Shown here in pieces: positions 22,197 to 34,230 of a stretch of DNA of 64,000 bases. Both the position numbers and the translations under genes were made by a program. Every line of letters starts with the position of its first letter. Position 1 is the stretch's first letter. Where the stretch lies: the NCBI GenBank assembly GCA_920105625.2, contig OV050031.1:8381582-8445581 (forward strand), given 5' to 3'. Under the pieces are notes generated by a model. It was not told the origin of the DNA and searched no databases. It saw nothing but the letters and a program-made list of their open reading frames with translations. Source of the stretch: Clusia tigrina (lineage: Eukaryota; Arthropoda; Insecta; Diptera; Clusiidae).

Positions 22197-22231
22197 TCAG
22201 TTTGTCTCTGTAGAGCGAGCCAGCAAGCGGT
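22197..22231 (+). promoter_or_regulatory. Candidate Inr plus MTE/bridge-like core promoter
   Basis: TCAGTT at 22197-22202 matches the insect initiator, with A at 22199 as +1. CGAGCC begins exactly at +18 (22216), matching the first half of the motif ten element and the CGANC bridge motif. A GGT follows at +31 to +33, near the downstream bridge/DPE position, but the DPE itself is not a full match. There is no TATA box. The spacing is seen directly; promoter activity is inferred. Confidence 0.3.
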
Positions 22232-22974
22232 CAATACATAATAATATGGCCGCATTCCAATGAACCGCAATCGCTGTCCCACCAACGTCTCCCAACACAT
22301 TCTTTGCGCCTCTCACTCGTTCGGTTCTCTGAAAAACCGCTGTGCACAAAAGCACATTATCTGCAATAGTTTGAGATACTCACAGTTGATGTTGTTGTTG
22401 TTGTTGTTGTTGTTGCTGATGCTGTTGTGGCTGTTGTTGTGGTTGTTGGTGCGGTGGTTGTTGGTGGTTGTTGTGCGCCTAATGTTGCGACCAGCGGTCA
22501 CATGTTTAGTTTCTTGAACCACTGCATTCAAAAATTAATAAATTATTTAGAAAATTGTTTCATAGAAATATGAATAGATCATGTGTGGGTAGTTACACAG
22601 AGAATGGATTACGACCTAAGGTCAAGACGACTCGACTCTTTTGGATAACTCAAATTTTTGTTCAATTAATGATGAAGTGACATCCTTAAAGAAAATGGGT
22701 TATTCTGGGCCTTAAGAGCTTGTTTATTTCCAAGTCGAAGTCCAATAAGTTGAAGTCCAAGTCGAAGAGCAATAAGACCCATTATAGGACCAGCGGCATG
22801 TTACTGTTTCCTGTTCAATTCTCACCAATAATGTTCAAGATTATCCAGAACCATACTATATTTTACAGTACGATATTTCTCTGCGTCATGGTAGGAACAT
22901 AAAATAGTTCTTTGTTGGGTCCACGACCTTCTTAACAGTTTTATTTGTGAAGATTACCATATAAATGATCCTTG
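22232..22974. other. Unique DNA with TTG run
   Basis: A TTG/CTG/GTTGTGG-rich run lies at about 22382-22480. No exon is supported downstream of the candidate promoter. Confidence 0.5.
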
Positions 22975-23520
22975 AGGCAAGGCTGCGACCTTAATTGATA
23001 TCTACCATAAATGGTTCTAGAAAAAAGTGGCGTATCAACTCCAAATTTACCACAGTGGATCCATCACAGAACTTTTTGAGGCTTCTGTTTACCCGAAGAG
23101 TGACCTGAAGTACTCGTTTATTATACGCCAGGTAAGTAGGTAGAATATTGATATCTACCACAGACATGTTGCGACCTTAATTGATATCCACCATAAATGG
23201 TTCTAGACGAAAGTGGCGTATCCACCCCAAATCCACCACAGTCGATCCATCACAGAACTTTTTGAGGCTTTTGTTTACGTGAAAAGTGACCTGAAGTACT
23301 CGTATATTATACGCCAAGTAAGTAGGTAGAATATTGACATCTACCATAAATGATTCTAGAGGAAAGTGGGGTATCAACCCCAAATCCACCACACACAGTC
23401 GATACATTACAGAACTTTTTGAGGCTTTTGTTTACCTGAATAGGGACCTGAAGTATTCGTATATTATACGATAGGTAAGTAGGTAGACTATTGATATCTA
23501 CCACAGACATTTTGCGAGCC
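22975..23520. repeat. Tandem array of three units, about 150-186 bp
   Basis: Units share CCATAAATG-TTCTAGA, AAGTGGCGTATC, AGAACTTTTTGAGGCTT and ACGCCAGGTAAGTAGGTAGA. The first two are 186 bp apart; the third is shortened. Confidence 0.85.
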
Positions 23521-23705
23521 CAATTTTACAGTAGAGTAATTTTACAGTAGAGTAATTTTACAGTACAGAACTTTTACTATATACGAGTAAAAAATACTCA
23601 CAGATTAAGTGTACCACAGACTAAGTTTACCCCAGAGTAAGTTTACTACAGAGTAACTTGACCACAGAGTAACTTTACCACAGAGTAACTTTACCACAGA
23701 GTAGT
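23521..23705. repeat. About 17-bp degenerate tandem repeat
   Basis: ACAGTAGAGTAATTTT-type units become ACCACAGAGTAACTTT-type units to the right, showing a gradient of homogenised subtypes. Confidence 0.8.
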
Positions 23706-23780
23706 CGAGTAGAGTAAATTGGATTTTGTTTGACCAGCAATTTCCTTGTAGCGTGAAAACGGTGAAGCGAATTACAACAT

Positions 23781-23782
<2 letters not shown>

Positions 23783-23814
<32 letters not shown>
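23783..23814. repeat. (CTG)n run
   Basis: About ten CTG/TGC units in non-coding context. Confidence 0.95.
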
Positions 23815-23818
<4 letters not shown>

Positions 23819-24238
23819 TTTGACTAAGTGGCTGGCTACGTTGGCTACCACTTTTTTTTTTTGTGTTGCCTGCCGCGCTTGCGCAAAAGCTGAATCAAAA
23901 CCATTTTGAAGCGACGGAAAGCCAAACGAAAGGCTCGTTCGTAGTTTATGGGTGAGAAAATTGTTAAATCATGAAAAATACGCGAGGTATGTATGTGAAA
24001 TTGTGTATGCGTATAAACAACGCCAACGCCAGCGACAACGACAACGACAACAAACTCACAACCAAACAACGATGTTGAATGCAAAAAGAACAACAACAAA
24101 ACCAGCAAATAATGGCCCAAAAAACCGTAAAGCAACAAACACAGAAAACCACCAAAGCAAAGAAAGAAAAAGGCTCGACAGTTAACAGTAGAATCGAAAG
24201 AGAACACAGAGGGAGACAAAGAGAGAACGAGTGTGTGT

Positions 24239-24269
<31 letters not shown>

Positions 24270-25970
24270 TGAGTGGAATAATTCAGTCTGAGCTCGATTA
24301 TACAGGAAAGGAAGTAGTATGGCAGCATTGTTTATATGCAGGCTTTTATATAATAAAACACGGACAATAACAACAACCACAACAACAGCAACAACAACAA
24401 CAACAACAACAACAACAGCAACAACAGCAACAACAACAACAGCAACAACAATAGCCACACAAACAATTATAATAGCAGAATTAAGCGAAGAAACTGCAGG
24501 CAGCGCCAGCCACAGAGCTCCAGAGCCAAGTTCAAGACGAAGGCTATAAAGCGCAACAACACCAACACCACCACCACTAACAACAACAACAACAACACCA
24601 CGACCACCAATAACAACAACAACACTAGCATTAACAATACTACCACCGCCACCACCACGAACAACAACAACAACAACCACAACAGTAACAGGCATGCAGT
24701 GGAAAAACAAAGTAATAAAAACATTCTTAACAACAAACATTTGCGCATGCGCGCACGCTCGCGTTTTAACGTTTTTAAGAATGCTGCAAACGTGGTGAAT
24801 ATGTTGAAGCATGCCATAAATATCATTTTTCCTTTTTTTCTGCCTTTTTTTTACATCTTTTTATTTATTTATTTCTCTTTTTTTCCATAAACTGTGTAAG
24901 AATTTTAAAGATTTATTTGGTGTGGTTGTTGTTGCCGTTGTTTGTTGTTTGTTTGCTTGGTTGTTCGTTGTTTGGCTGCTGTGGGCTTCGCTGCAGTGTT
25001 GCTCATAAACTAGTTATGCGACAAGCCTGACGAAGCGGAAAGCCAGCAGAATTTTTCCAATCGAACATTTGAATTTTTCCCCCGTTTTTTGCTCTCCGCT
25101 AAATTGAAAATAACACAGTGAGAGAAGGGGTTTGGATTGGATTGGATTGGTGTGGCTTGGCTTGGGTCGCCACTGACGCTGCCACTGACGCTGACGGTAA
25201 CGCTAACACTGCCCCGCTGAAGCTGTAACTGCAACTTCAACTGCAGCTGGAGCCGGTTTTCGTTTTCCGAACAGCACTGCAAGCAACACACTCGCAGCAC
25301 ATTTCGTTTGGAATTCCAAGCATGCGGTGCGGTGCATTTATTGCTTCGAGCGTCAACTGGCCCGGCTCTGGTGTGCTCCGCTCTGCTCTGTTCTGATCTG
25401 TTGGGACCCGGTGCTGCTTGGAAAAGTGTTTTTAATTAATAAAGTTGCAATTGTTACCTAACGTGTGGTGAATATGGGAGAATCCGACGTGCATCGCGAA
25501 ATGGAATTCTTGGAAATTGCACCGCTGATTGCTTGCCAGCGATAAACGGCAATGACGTTGACAATTTGTCGTGGCAGAGGCACAGAGACTCGCAAAACTG
25601 TTGCTTACCTTGATCAGCAAAAAATAGAGAGAAAAAAACGTATGAACAAAAAATCCAGTGAGTTGCTGTGCTTCAGCTTAGATTTATGTGCGTTTAAGTG
25701 TAACTGTGCTGCTGAGAATGCAAGGAATTTCCAGCAAATACAACCAGCAAAACGCACTTGCTGAGACTTTGAGCGTTACTCGCCACTGGGGATCAAGCTG
25801 TGAAACAGGTGGATGCACTAAGGCGTTGAAATATAACAAACTAGGTGGATTTCGCATATCCTGGAAACATAAATGCAACAGGAAACGTGCCCATGTATCT
25901 CAAGGAGGCACCTAACGAATAACAGAGGTTTGTGCTAGTGTCATAGTCACATTTTCATAATGAGTTCTTA
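23815..25970. other. Unique island with GA, CAA and CAG runs
   Basis: Includes CGACAACGAC units near 24020-24055, a GA run at 24238-24270, CAA/CAG runs at 24376-24455 and 24555-24695, and (GGATT)n-like DNA at 25130-25160. Frames of up to 282 codons on the minus strand are strings of Val/Leu from these runs. The region 25000-25560 is more GC-balanced, but no exon can be supported. Confidence 0.6.
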
Positions 25971-26093
25971 ACGCATATAACCTGAGAGATACCAATTTAA
26001 GTTATTTAAATATGTTCTTCAGTTAGGTTAAGGTGATCTGACTGGCCGTAAACTAGAAACAGACCTATTGGTGCTTAGGGGTACCAGATGGAG
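25971..26093 (-). mobile_element. Retrotransposon 3'-UTR, copy A
   Basis: CAGTTAGGTTAAGG, GACTGGCCGTAAAC and GGTACCAGATGGAGC match the 3'-UTR words of the other copies. The block adjoins coding remnant A and is duplicated 285 bp to the right. Confidence 0.55.
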
Positions 26094-26243
26094 CTAGTCC
26101 TCTACATAGGTTTGTGGTAGGCATCTTGCGAATCTCAGAAGTGCTGGAAGTCCCATTCCTGAGACGGCCACAAGCATTTTCAATGTGTTCTTAAAGACGC
26201 AATAGATGTTCCAAAGTCTCCTTCATTCCCGGCTCACTGCATG
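26094..26243 (-). pseudogene. Non-LTR retrotransposon C-terminal remnant, copy A
   Basis: On the minus strand, CSEPGMKETLEHLL matches the Cys/His segment that follows RNase H in Jockey/I/R1-type elements (usual form C-x2-C-x-EEET-x-EH). A stop and frame change follow, then the C-terminal GLPALLRFARCLPQTYVED-stop, which resembles the family's L-x2-LL-x-FI tail. The 3' end points left toward the TTAGG-type tail. Dead copy. Confidence 0.6.
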
Positions 26244-26362
26244 GATGAGTTGTTAACGCATATAACCTGAGAGATACCAATTTAACTTATTTAAATCATC
26301 AGTTAGGTTGTTGTGATCTGAAGACTGACCGTAAGCCACACTACACCTGGTACAAGATGGAG

Positions 26363-26575
26363 CTAGTCCTCTACATAGGTTTGTGGTAGGCATCTTGCAA
26401 CTCTCAGGACAGCTTGAAGTTCCATTCCCAAAACGTCTTCTAGAGTCTGTGCGGCCACAAGCATTTTATTATTATTATTATTATTATTTATTTTAAGTGT
26501 TCTTGAAAACGCAAGACAAATGCATAAGCGATGTTCCAAAGTCTCCTTCGTTCCCGGCTCCCAGCATTTCCTGCT
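26363..26575 (-). pseudogene. Non-LTR retrotransposon C-terminal remnant, copy B
   Basis: On the minus strand, RKCWEPGTKETLEHRLCICL then AFSRTL preserves Cys, Glu-Thr-x-Glu-His and CxC, the conserved post-RNase H motif. After an ATT/TTA microsatellite (26464-26490) the frame continues with TLEDVLGMELQAVLRVARC to a stop at 26363-26365. Copy A is a tandem duplicate 285 bp to the left lacking the microsatellite. The motif is strong; clade assignment is uncertain. Confidence 0.7.
26464..26490. repeat. (TTA)n inside a retrotransposon remnant
   Basis: About nine TTA units interrupt copy B at a point where copy A has TTCAA. Confidence 0.9.
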
Positions 26576-26590
26576 TATGTGATCATTGGT

Positions 26591-27544
26591 AAGTTAAGTA
26601 ACTGCCAGAATGATACGAACTTATTCATTTAATACACTGAAGGATGTAGATTTTCTATGAACAATATTTGTCTCATCCCCTTCCAGGAGAATTTCAATAC
26701 AATAAAGTTTTCAACCCACCCTCGTACTCATAAAATGACTTTGGATTCAATGTTGAGCTGGAGTCTATGAAAGTCAATTACTCAATAGCTCTCATTTTCA
26801 TATCGCAGCCCCACTCCGGTTACTACCCCCGACCGATCTCTTCTATGTGACATTTCAGATTGTGACTCTTATTTCTTTACTCTATGGTTGAATCTTTCAG
26901 TAAGACAGAGTAATTGAGGAAACTCAACTAATACTGGTGCGCAGGGCTCCTAAGGTATAATACATAAAGGTATAATAAAGGTCTACTTATTACTATATTA
27001 TATTACGAGATTATATAGGCATTCACGATATTAATGCATTTATCATGACGATAGATTCAGAAAAACCACACACAGTGAAATCATGTTGTTTAGAAGATAT
27101 GTCCTAAGCAGATAATGGATTGTAAGGCACTAGCAACAGACTAACTAAGGCAAACAAGCGAGAAGTGGCCTTTATACGTACAGGAACCTTCAGAATAGCT
27201 TATGAACTCGTGCGGAGCTTTGAGCATCGCTGGTCTACATAGGATGAATGACTTTCTAGAACTTGACTTGTCGAAGAAAGCATGGTCTACACGATGTTGT
27301 ATGAATATATACTTTTGTGTGTATCCTTGGTTTTTTCGGTCTTCGGTTACTGTCTGTTGCATGTGAAATGACTGCTTATTGAAGATATTTTAGCAAAGAC
27401 CGTGAATGGTCATCTTTAATTTTATAGTAAAGACTATAACAACTATAAAGATAGGCTCTACTATTTTTCCGTGGATCGCCTTAGATCCCCAATGGGGTTT
27501 CAAGAGTTTTACTTCAAAAGAATATGTAAGATGGTCTGAAAAGA
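26591..27544. other. Spacer, no gene seen
   Basis: AT-rich, no tandem structure of note. A 73-codon minus-strand frame at 27141-27362 has no domain. Confidence 0.5.
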
Positions 27545-27902
27545 GTCGTGTATCGGGCTGAAATAGTCGTGTATCGGGTTGAAATAGTCGTGTATCGGGT
27601 TGAAATAGTCGTGTATCGGGTTGAAATAGTCGTGTATCGGGTTGAAATAGTCGTGTATCGGGTTGAAATAGTCGTGTATCGGGTTGAAATAGTCGTGTAT
27701 CGGGTTGAAATAGTCGTGTATCGGGTTGAAATAGTCGTGAATCGGGTTGAAATAGTCGTGTATCGGGTTGAAATAGTCGTGTATCGGGTTGAAATAGTCG
27801 TGTATCGGGTTGAAATAGTCGTGTATCGGGTTGAAATAGTCGTGTATCGGGTTGAAATAGTCGTGTATCGGGTTGAAATAGTCGTGGTAGTCGTGTATCA
27901 GG
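27545..27902. repeat. 21-bp tandem array, about 16 units
   Basis: GTCGTGTATCGGGTTGAAATA repeats almost perfectly, with one A-for-T unit (GTCGTGAATCGGG) and a short irregular right end. Because 21 is a multiple of three, the plus strand reads (VYRVEIV)n and the minus strand (HDYFNPI)n without stops, giving 162- and 149-codon frames. Neither has other coding support. Confidence 0.97.
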
Positions 27903-28032
27903 TTTTGAATAGTCAAAAGAATATCATTTTTCGACTCAATCAACCCAAAACTAAACACACTACTCCCATCGTTGCTTTAACTTTTTGTTTCCTATCAGAA
28001 AATGATTATCCTGCAAATTATCCTCCTCTAAA

Positions 28033-28167
28033 ATGAATTCATTTACGGCACTGATTACCGATTTATTCGAATGTTATGAATTCCTGGACCAGGAAAATGT
28101 TGAATTTTGTACAGAGATTTACACCAACGGAGCCAAATCTCAACTAGTCCAGTTTTTTAGCTCATAG
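28033..28167 (+). pseudogene. Possible RNase H-like retrotransposon fragment
   Basis: An ATG ORF of 44 codons contains VEFCTEIYTNGAKSQ, which resembles the first RNase H motif of non-LTR retrotransposons (normally IYTDGSK). Asp is replaced by Asn and Ser by Ala, so it would be inactive. Just downstream, VSLPNASW loosely fits the following strand region. Nothing else of the element is recognisable, so chance similarity remains possible. Confidence 0.25.
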
Positions 28168-28199
28168 AACATAGTGTCCCTACCAAACGCTTCCTGGCT

Positions 28200-30640
28200 T
28201 CCCTGTGGTATCGTAAATCACCGTTTACTGCTTCAGGAACTTTTCCTTCTTATGAATATAAATATATATATATATTTATTATATAAACAAAATTTCGTAA
28301 CAGTCGTAGCAAGATGACGTGTGCTTTCATTTCTTCAGCGATCTTTTCGTGTATTTTCTTAAAATTCCAAATCGCTGAAGAAGTGATCGTGCCCGTTTTA
28401 TTGCATCGAAGAGAAAGAATAATAATAATAAAAATTCCAAAGTATTTCACCACCCATTATTTCCCTTCACATTCCAAATATATTTCCAAATTCCCACATT
28501 TCTGTCAAAAATTACACGTTGTCGCTCCCCTACGCTGGTGGCGAGGACAAGCATCGTGCGCCATAAATTTGAGTGCCGACGCACTCAAGATTTTAAAATT
28601 ATTACAGAAGAATTTATTTTATTTTCACGTGTGTCAATTAATTTACACAATTTTTCTATGGAAATTCCAAATAGGCCCCCGATATGTTCTACAAAAACAC
28701 ACGCACACACTCACACACGTCACTCACAGATGGGGAAAATGTATGCTTGCACGCATGTTTGCGTACATATGTTAGCCCTGGGTTCATCACACCACGCAAC
28801 TTACACTCCACTCCACAGCAGACCAAACGAAATAGACGACGGCGTGTTTCCCCCTCATTAATAGTTCCGGTTGGCATCCGGAACCATTCCGAATTTATTC
28901 GAACTAATTGTTCTCTGCGGAGCATTGAAGGCATCACCGTCGTAGCGCTAAAAATACACGCCCTCCCAAAAGATTCAAATTCAATAAAAACAAAAAGAAT
29001 TTAAGAGGATAGAGCAGAGCACTGCAGCAGCGACGGCATCTGTTGCAGACTTTATGGAAATCCCTTAAGCGGGTGCAGTTGTTGTTATTGGTGTTGTTGC
29101 TGGTGTTGTTGCTGATATATTGAGTTTATAGTTCGGCGTTGGCCCGCCTGTCGACAGTTCGTCAAAATTAATTTTCAAAATCTATTTTTGACCCCACCTC
29201 ACCACCGTGAAGTGAAGCCAAGCGGCAGGGCAGCAGGCATATTTCCTTGAGTGAGCACGAGGGAGCCTGCTTGTAATTTGTTTGGCAAGCGCTGGTTTGG
29301 AGGGGATATTATGGGACTTCCGATTCCGAAATTCTGTAATTAAAACACCTCTGGAAATTTAAATGACATCCGATACGAGTTCGAAGGGGGGATTAGATCG
29401 ATATAAATTTCAGTAGCGCCAAGAGTACAGCAACGGGGACGTGAATGCACACACAACTGCGCCTGTGTCCGACAAGAGTGCTCGGCGCGCATTTAGGTGT
29501 GGAAAATATCACATTTCACATAAAGAAAAGGAAGCTATAAAATAATACAAAAGCACTTTACTTAGCCAGCGGGCGGATGGGGCGGGGGTGAGTAAATGGG
29601 AGGAGGGGAAGCAATACGCATAAAAGAAAATTGGATGAAGGAAATTTTAATGGACTTTAAAAATAGCTTAGCTTAGAAGCGAATGTGCGTAGCGTGCGTT
29701 TTAGGCCGGCGGGCATAATTCCACACATTTCGGCTATTTTAGTTTCGGGAATAAGCAGCAGCAAACGCCTGCAGAGATAAGACCCCGCGCCATTAGTGAC
29801 TAAATTCATTTCACAATTCCGGTAATAATGGCGTGTGCCGTGTGTCTTGCCTAGCATATGGAAACCATTACCCACATTTGCATTACTTACTCAACTAATT
29901 GTAATTGTAATCAAATTTTCCGCTCCCATCCGTGCTGGTGCTCGCCCAATCAACCAACCGCACCGGCCGCATCACATTATCTTGTATCGCACTCAGTGTT
30001 ATCACCTTCAATTGGTGAAATGTGTGCTGTTACTAAATATAGACCCAGTTATGCGGCGCGGTGTGTACGCGTCGACAGCACCAACAGTAGAAACGCCAGG
30101 AATTTACACGCAATGTTGCCGCAGGCCACTGCTGAGGGAGCTGCCCTACACCTACTACCTACCGAGCGCGACATGGTAACCGACGCAGGCAACGGGAGAG
30201 TGAGTGAGTGACTGTCTGCTGCAAAGCAGTGACTATCATTCGCATGCTTGATGGCTGACTGACTGACTTGATGACGAGCTCGTTTGTGTGGACACGGGGC
30301 AAATCTGTTCCAAGCACATGGTATCATACATTGGTGGTGTCCGCTAACGCGCCGTGCTTCCGGTCATCGGGCCACAATTTTCACACTTTGATTTCCGCCA
30401 TATGAATGAACTTGGCTTTCAAAGTTCAGTTGGCTCAGTTGATAGGGTTGATGATCCCGTTTTTTGCAGCTGGTTTAAAGGACGAACGTGGAAGAATATT
30501 TGCTGTACAACTTAAGCACCACGCAAGGCCAGCAAAATACGTGTTTAATTGGAGGCAACATCCTACAAAATATTCTTCAATAAACAGCAGGGGCAAAGAT
30601 ATCATTACGAGTATTTTGTAGAGAAGGGTGAATAGGCTTC
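28200..30640. other. Long unique island, no supported exon
   Basis: GC-balanced DNA with an ATAT run near 28258-28280, CA-rich DNA at 28685-28720 and TTG/CTG patches near 29077-29117. Several overlapping 60-117-codon frames on both strands (28314-29004, 29835-30327) have no domain and contradict each other. Confidence 0.55.
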
Positions 30641-30869
30641 AGAAAAATGTACTAGTAAGGACCAAAATTAAGAAAACCCTTACTGAAAGGAGAAAAGAAA
30701 GGAGAAAAGAAAGAACAATGTGAACTCCATAGAGCCGTAGTTGCTTTCCAGTGAAGAACTGCGGAACTCTTCGTGATAATATGGAAAATAATTGAAGTAG
30801 ATAAAATCCTTGCGAAACTAAAGGACCTGACCCTGAACAGCTCAATGGACATGATATATAAAACAATAT

Positions 30870-31300
30870 AAAATCTACCAGCTAAGAAATAGAATATCGA
30901 AGGTCATATTTAGAAGACAGAAGATCATTTATACTATCATTCATTCTATAACATACATCATAATAAAATCTTCTAGCAAGGAACTAGAGACTAAGGTACT
31001 ATTTATAAGGTATTAGATCATCTGTTCGATCATTCATTCTATAAAATACGTGATAAGAAAATCTTCCAGCACGGATCTAGAGACTAAGGTACTATTTATA
31101 TGGTATAAGATCATCTGTTCGATCATTCATTCTATAAAATACGTCATAAGAAAATCTTCCAGCTAAGAACTAGAATATCTAAGGTCATATCTAGAAGATA
31201 TAAGATCATTTATTCGATAATTCACTCTATAAAATACATCATAATAAATCTTCCAGCTGGGGATTACAGACTAAGGTAATATTTAGAAGAAATTCTATAA
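30870..31300. repeat. 93-bp tandem array, about 4-5 units
   Basis: CATTCATTCTATAAAATAC recurs at 30938, 31031 and 31124, and as a variant near 31219, with ATCTTCCAGC and GACTAAGGTACTATTTA between. Confidence 0.9.
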
Positions 31301-32295
31301 AAAATATATAAAATATATATCTCCTTCCAAATTTATTGAAGACCCCTTCTGTGGTTCGTGTGGAAGTTTGTTTTTGACACTGTGCAGATCCTTTTTGCTC
31401 CTAGGATTGATCACTGTTTACTTATTAATGGACAGAATTTCCTAAATATACAATCTCTTCTGTTTTTGACTCTGGTTTTTGATGTTATGTGTGGAACAAC
31501 TGAAGATACGAGAGGAAGTTGAATAGGACGAAATTGCAGAAAATGTCTTTTATTGAATGGAGTACATCGAAGATTATAACACACGATCTTAAAAACATAG
31601 AAAGTGTCATCAAAAACAGAGACTTGTTAGTCCTTGAAGGGGATGTGTACACAATAATAACCGAATATAGAAACTTTACACTTAAATATGTTCTATTTAA
31701 GTTGCTGTAACATGACCACTTAATCCAATTGTTCTTGAAACTAAGTACTTGTAGCATAACAATTTATTTCAGTCGTACTCATATCTTCAAATGAATTGAA
31801 TGGCTTCTTCATAGATGATAGCATTCAATTTATCTCTTAAAGAACTGTGTTGTTATGATATTTTCAGCTAATGGACAGAAATCGTATTTCCATATCTGTG
31901 CCTAACGATTTCTTAGTTTGTAAATCTGATCTTGAAAACTAGCTTTAAATCTGATCTTGAAAATATTCTTCCATTGACTTGGTACTTACTTCCTAGACTT
32001 CACTTAGTAAGTCAACATCAATAAAAGAGGAAATCTACATATCAAGTAGCTTCAGTAATCGTTCATAGGGACAAATTAAGTAAGGGAGACATATAAAATA
32101 TGATTCTAGTGTCATAAAGAGAGGTAGGTTCATAGGTGTAATGGTGTGATAAGGACTGTCAGACTTGTTATTGATATATTCATGTATTATATAATAAAAA
32201 AGATGTGCTTCTAAGAAAATCCAACCCAAAGCCAAGCATCACATACAGATACGAAAGACTAGCAACCCATTACGTCACCCATTACATTCCAAATA
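31301..32295. other. AT-rich spacer, no gene seen
   Basis: No repeat array or domain. A 90-codon minus-strand frame at 31485-31757 is featureless. Confidence 0.5.
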
Positions 32296-32390
32296 AGAGT
32301 TAATAACAATTTCAATAGGAGTTAATAACAATTTTAATAGGAGTTAATACCAATTTTAATAGCAGTTAATAACAATTTCAATATTCATAT
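32296..32390. repeat. 24-bp tandem repeat, four units
   Basis: AGTTAATAACAATTTTAATAGG and variants. Confidence 0.9.
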
Positions 32391-33940
32391 AAACTGGAAT
32401 TGTCATTGAAGTATCACGTTCTACATTGAAAGATTTACGGCTTTAACCAAACTATCCTGGAAGTTTATAAGAATTTTTCTGATTTTATTTGTCAAGATCT
32501 CAAAAGGAAGAATAGTTGAACTGGCATTAAAGACGACTTACTACAGAAGCCTGTATCCAATTCAAGTATAGGCCACTTCTGCCTCTGTAGGTGTGATCAC
32601 TACTCTCTTTATTAGATGCAAAAGCCTTCCATAGACGCTCATCGCTTATCGAAAACCTCTGAGTAGGTGGTCTTCTAAGTTACTGGCCAGAGGTCTATTA
32701 GCAAAGCAAGGTATTAAACTCCTAACAAGGGTAGGCTGTCATATACATACACCCATTTACACACTCGAACTCATTTTACTGATTTTTGCACCACTTTCCC
32801 TACTGTCTACTTGTGCGGCTTCTCTAGTAACGCTACTCTTTTTGGCAAATAAAGCCTAAACCACCTGGAGGAGGAAGGTAGGCAGGGACGCAGACAAGGG
32901 CAGGCAGGCAGGCAGGCGGCACCATGAAAGCGGCACGTGCCCTGTTAAATCCACACAAATTTAGGTCACTGTTGAAATGTACACATGCACACTATATATA
33001 TGTATATAAACGTATGTATATATATACTATACCATACCCAAACGTACCCGACCATACACTGACACAAACCTTAAAACATTGCCTGTGTGTATTTCGCAAT
33101 CAAAAGTTTTCATTTTTGTTATTTTCTGTATTTATTTGCAAAAAAGAAACATTTGCCATTTTCTGCTTTTGCTGTTGGCGTTGTTTTTCTTATGTTTTTG
33201 TTGTTGTTGTTCTTTTTTTGTATAAATGTTTGTTTAACTGAATAAACGCCGCCGCCGCGCTGAGGTGAATTCAATTGCGTTGAGTGTGTTTGGCGATAAG
33301 TGCGTGTGCTCGTATTTATTTTCCGTAAATAATATTTAGAAAATTTAAAAATAGCACCGAAATGGTGCGTTGCACAAAAAACAAAACAAAAACATAAAAA
33401 AACAACAGAAAGCAAAGAAGCAAACAAATAATTTTTAATTATGGTTGTTTGCGTGGTGATGAGTTTACGTTAGCCAGTCCACCGAAATAGATTTGAGACA
33501 TTGTTTTGGCATTAATAAAAATAATCTCTGCCGACACTACGCGTTTATGTGTAATATCTCTGAAACCAAAAAATTGGCCACACATATGAGAGCTGAGCTG
33601 AGGTGCCACATACAGTTATCGCCCCCGGGAGCTTCCCCTACCAAAGAATGTAACAATTTCTGTTACTATTTCCGATTCACGAATATGCATAGCGAAGTGT
33701 ACAAATGATGAGGATCGACATACAAGTTCTAAGAATTATCTGAGGACAGATTGACATTTCATAACAAAAGTGATCATTTAGTCCATTTTTCATTTCTCTT
33801 TGGAAGTAATGGGGTCCTAAGGGAGATTATGTGATTGGTAACTGAAATGTTTTCAACAGTTTCTTATGCCGGATTCACACCTTTTGGTAGCCGAACTAAT
33901 TTCAATCTCATTTCTGTATCTATTCGGTAAGAATGGGGCC
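32391..33940. other. Unique block with GGCA and TTG runs
   Basis: (GGCA)n at about 32900-32918, TATA-rich DNA near 32990-33030 and TTG near 33198-33212. No exon is supported. Confidence 0.55.
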
Positions 33941-34050
33941 CTAGTGTCATACAATGGGCATCAATGCCTGAGTGCTTAATTACCACCTTAAACGGCGGTT
34001 CTACGGCTTCTGTTCTATTCTATACTATTACCTATTAAATTATATTACTA
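33941..34050 (+). mobile_element. Non-LTR retrotransposon 3'-UTR fragment
   Basis: CAATGGGCATCAATGCCTGAGTGCTT and GGTTCTACGGC match, in opposite orientation, the 3'-UTR of the 54-kb element (CAATGGGCATCAGTGCCTGA on its minus strand). It ends in a TTCTATTCTATAC-type tail. Confidence 0.55.
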
Positions 34051-34053
34051 CTA

Positions 34054-34230
34054 ACCTATTAACCTAGTACAGGTATTATCTTGTCTGCTTCTCTCCAGCA
34101 GCAGACCCAGATAATTCAAATACTCTACCCGAGTAAGAGAAGAGAAACCATCCACTTCCCTAATCAATTGACGGAGGCATTTCCCCGTCTCTTGTGGAAT
34201 CAAACATTTATCAAACTCTGAAGCTTCCTG
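34054..34230 (-). pseudogene. 59-codon protein-like open frame, unrecognised
   Basis: The minus strand is open between TAA (34231-34233) and TAG (34051-34053) without an ATG. The composition is clearly protein-like: FDKCLIPQETGKCLRQLIRE, then VDGFSSLTRVEYLNYLGLLL, then ERSRQDNTC. It abuts a plus-strand retrotransposon 3' tail but runs the other way. I do not recognise the family. Likely a fragment of another dispersed element, possibly a non-coding repeat with an accidental frame. Confidence 0.3.

Noticed and set aside
23964..24812. 282-codon minus-strand ORF
   Set aside because: Composed of Val/Leu runs encoded by CAA/CAG repeats read on the opposite strand.
27545..27902. CRISPR-like regular repeats
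   Set aside because: No unique spacers; it is a head-to-tail minisatellite in eukaryotic DNA.
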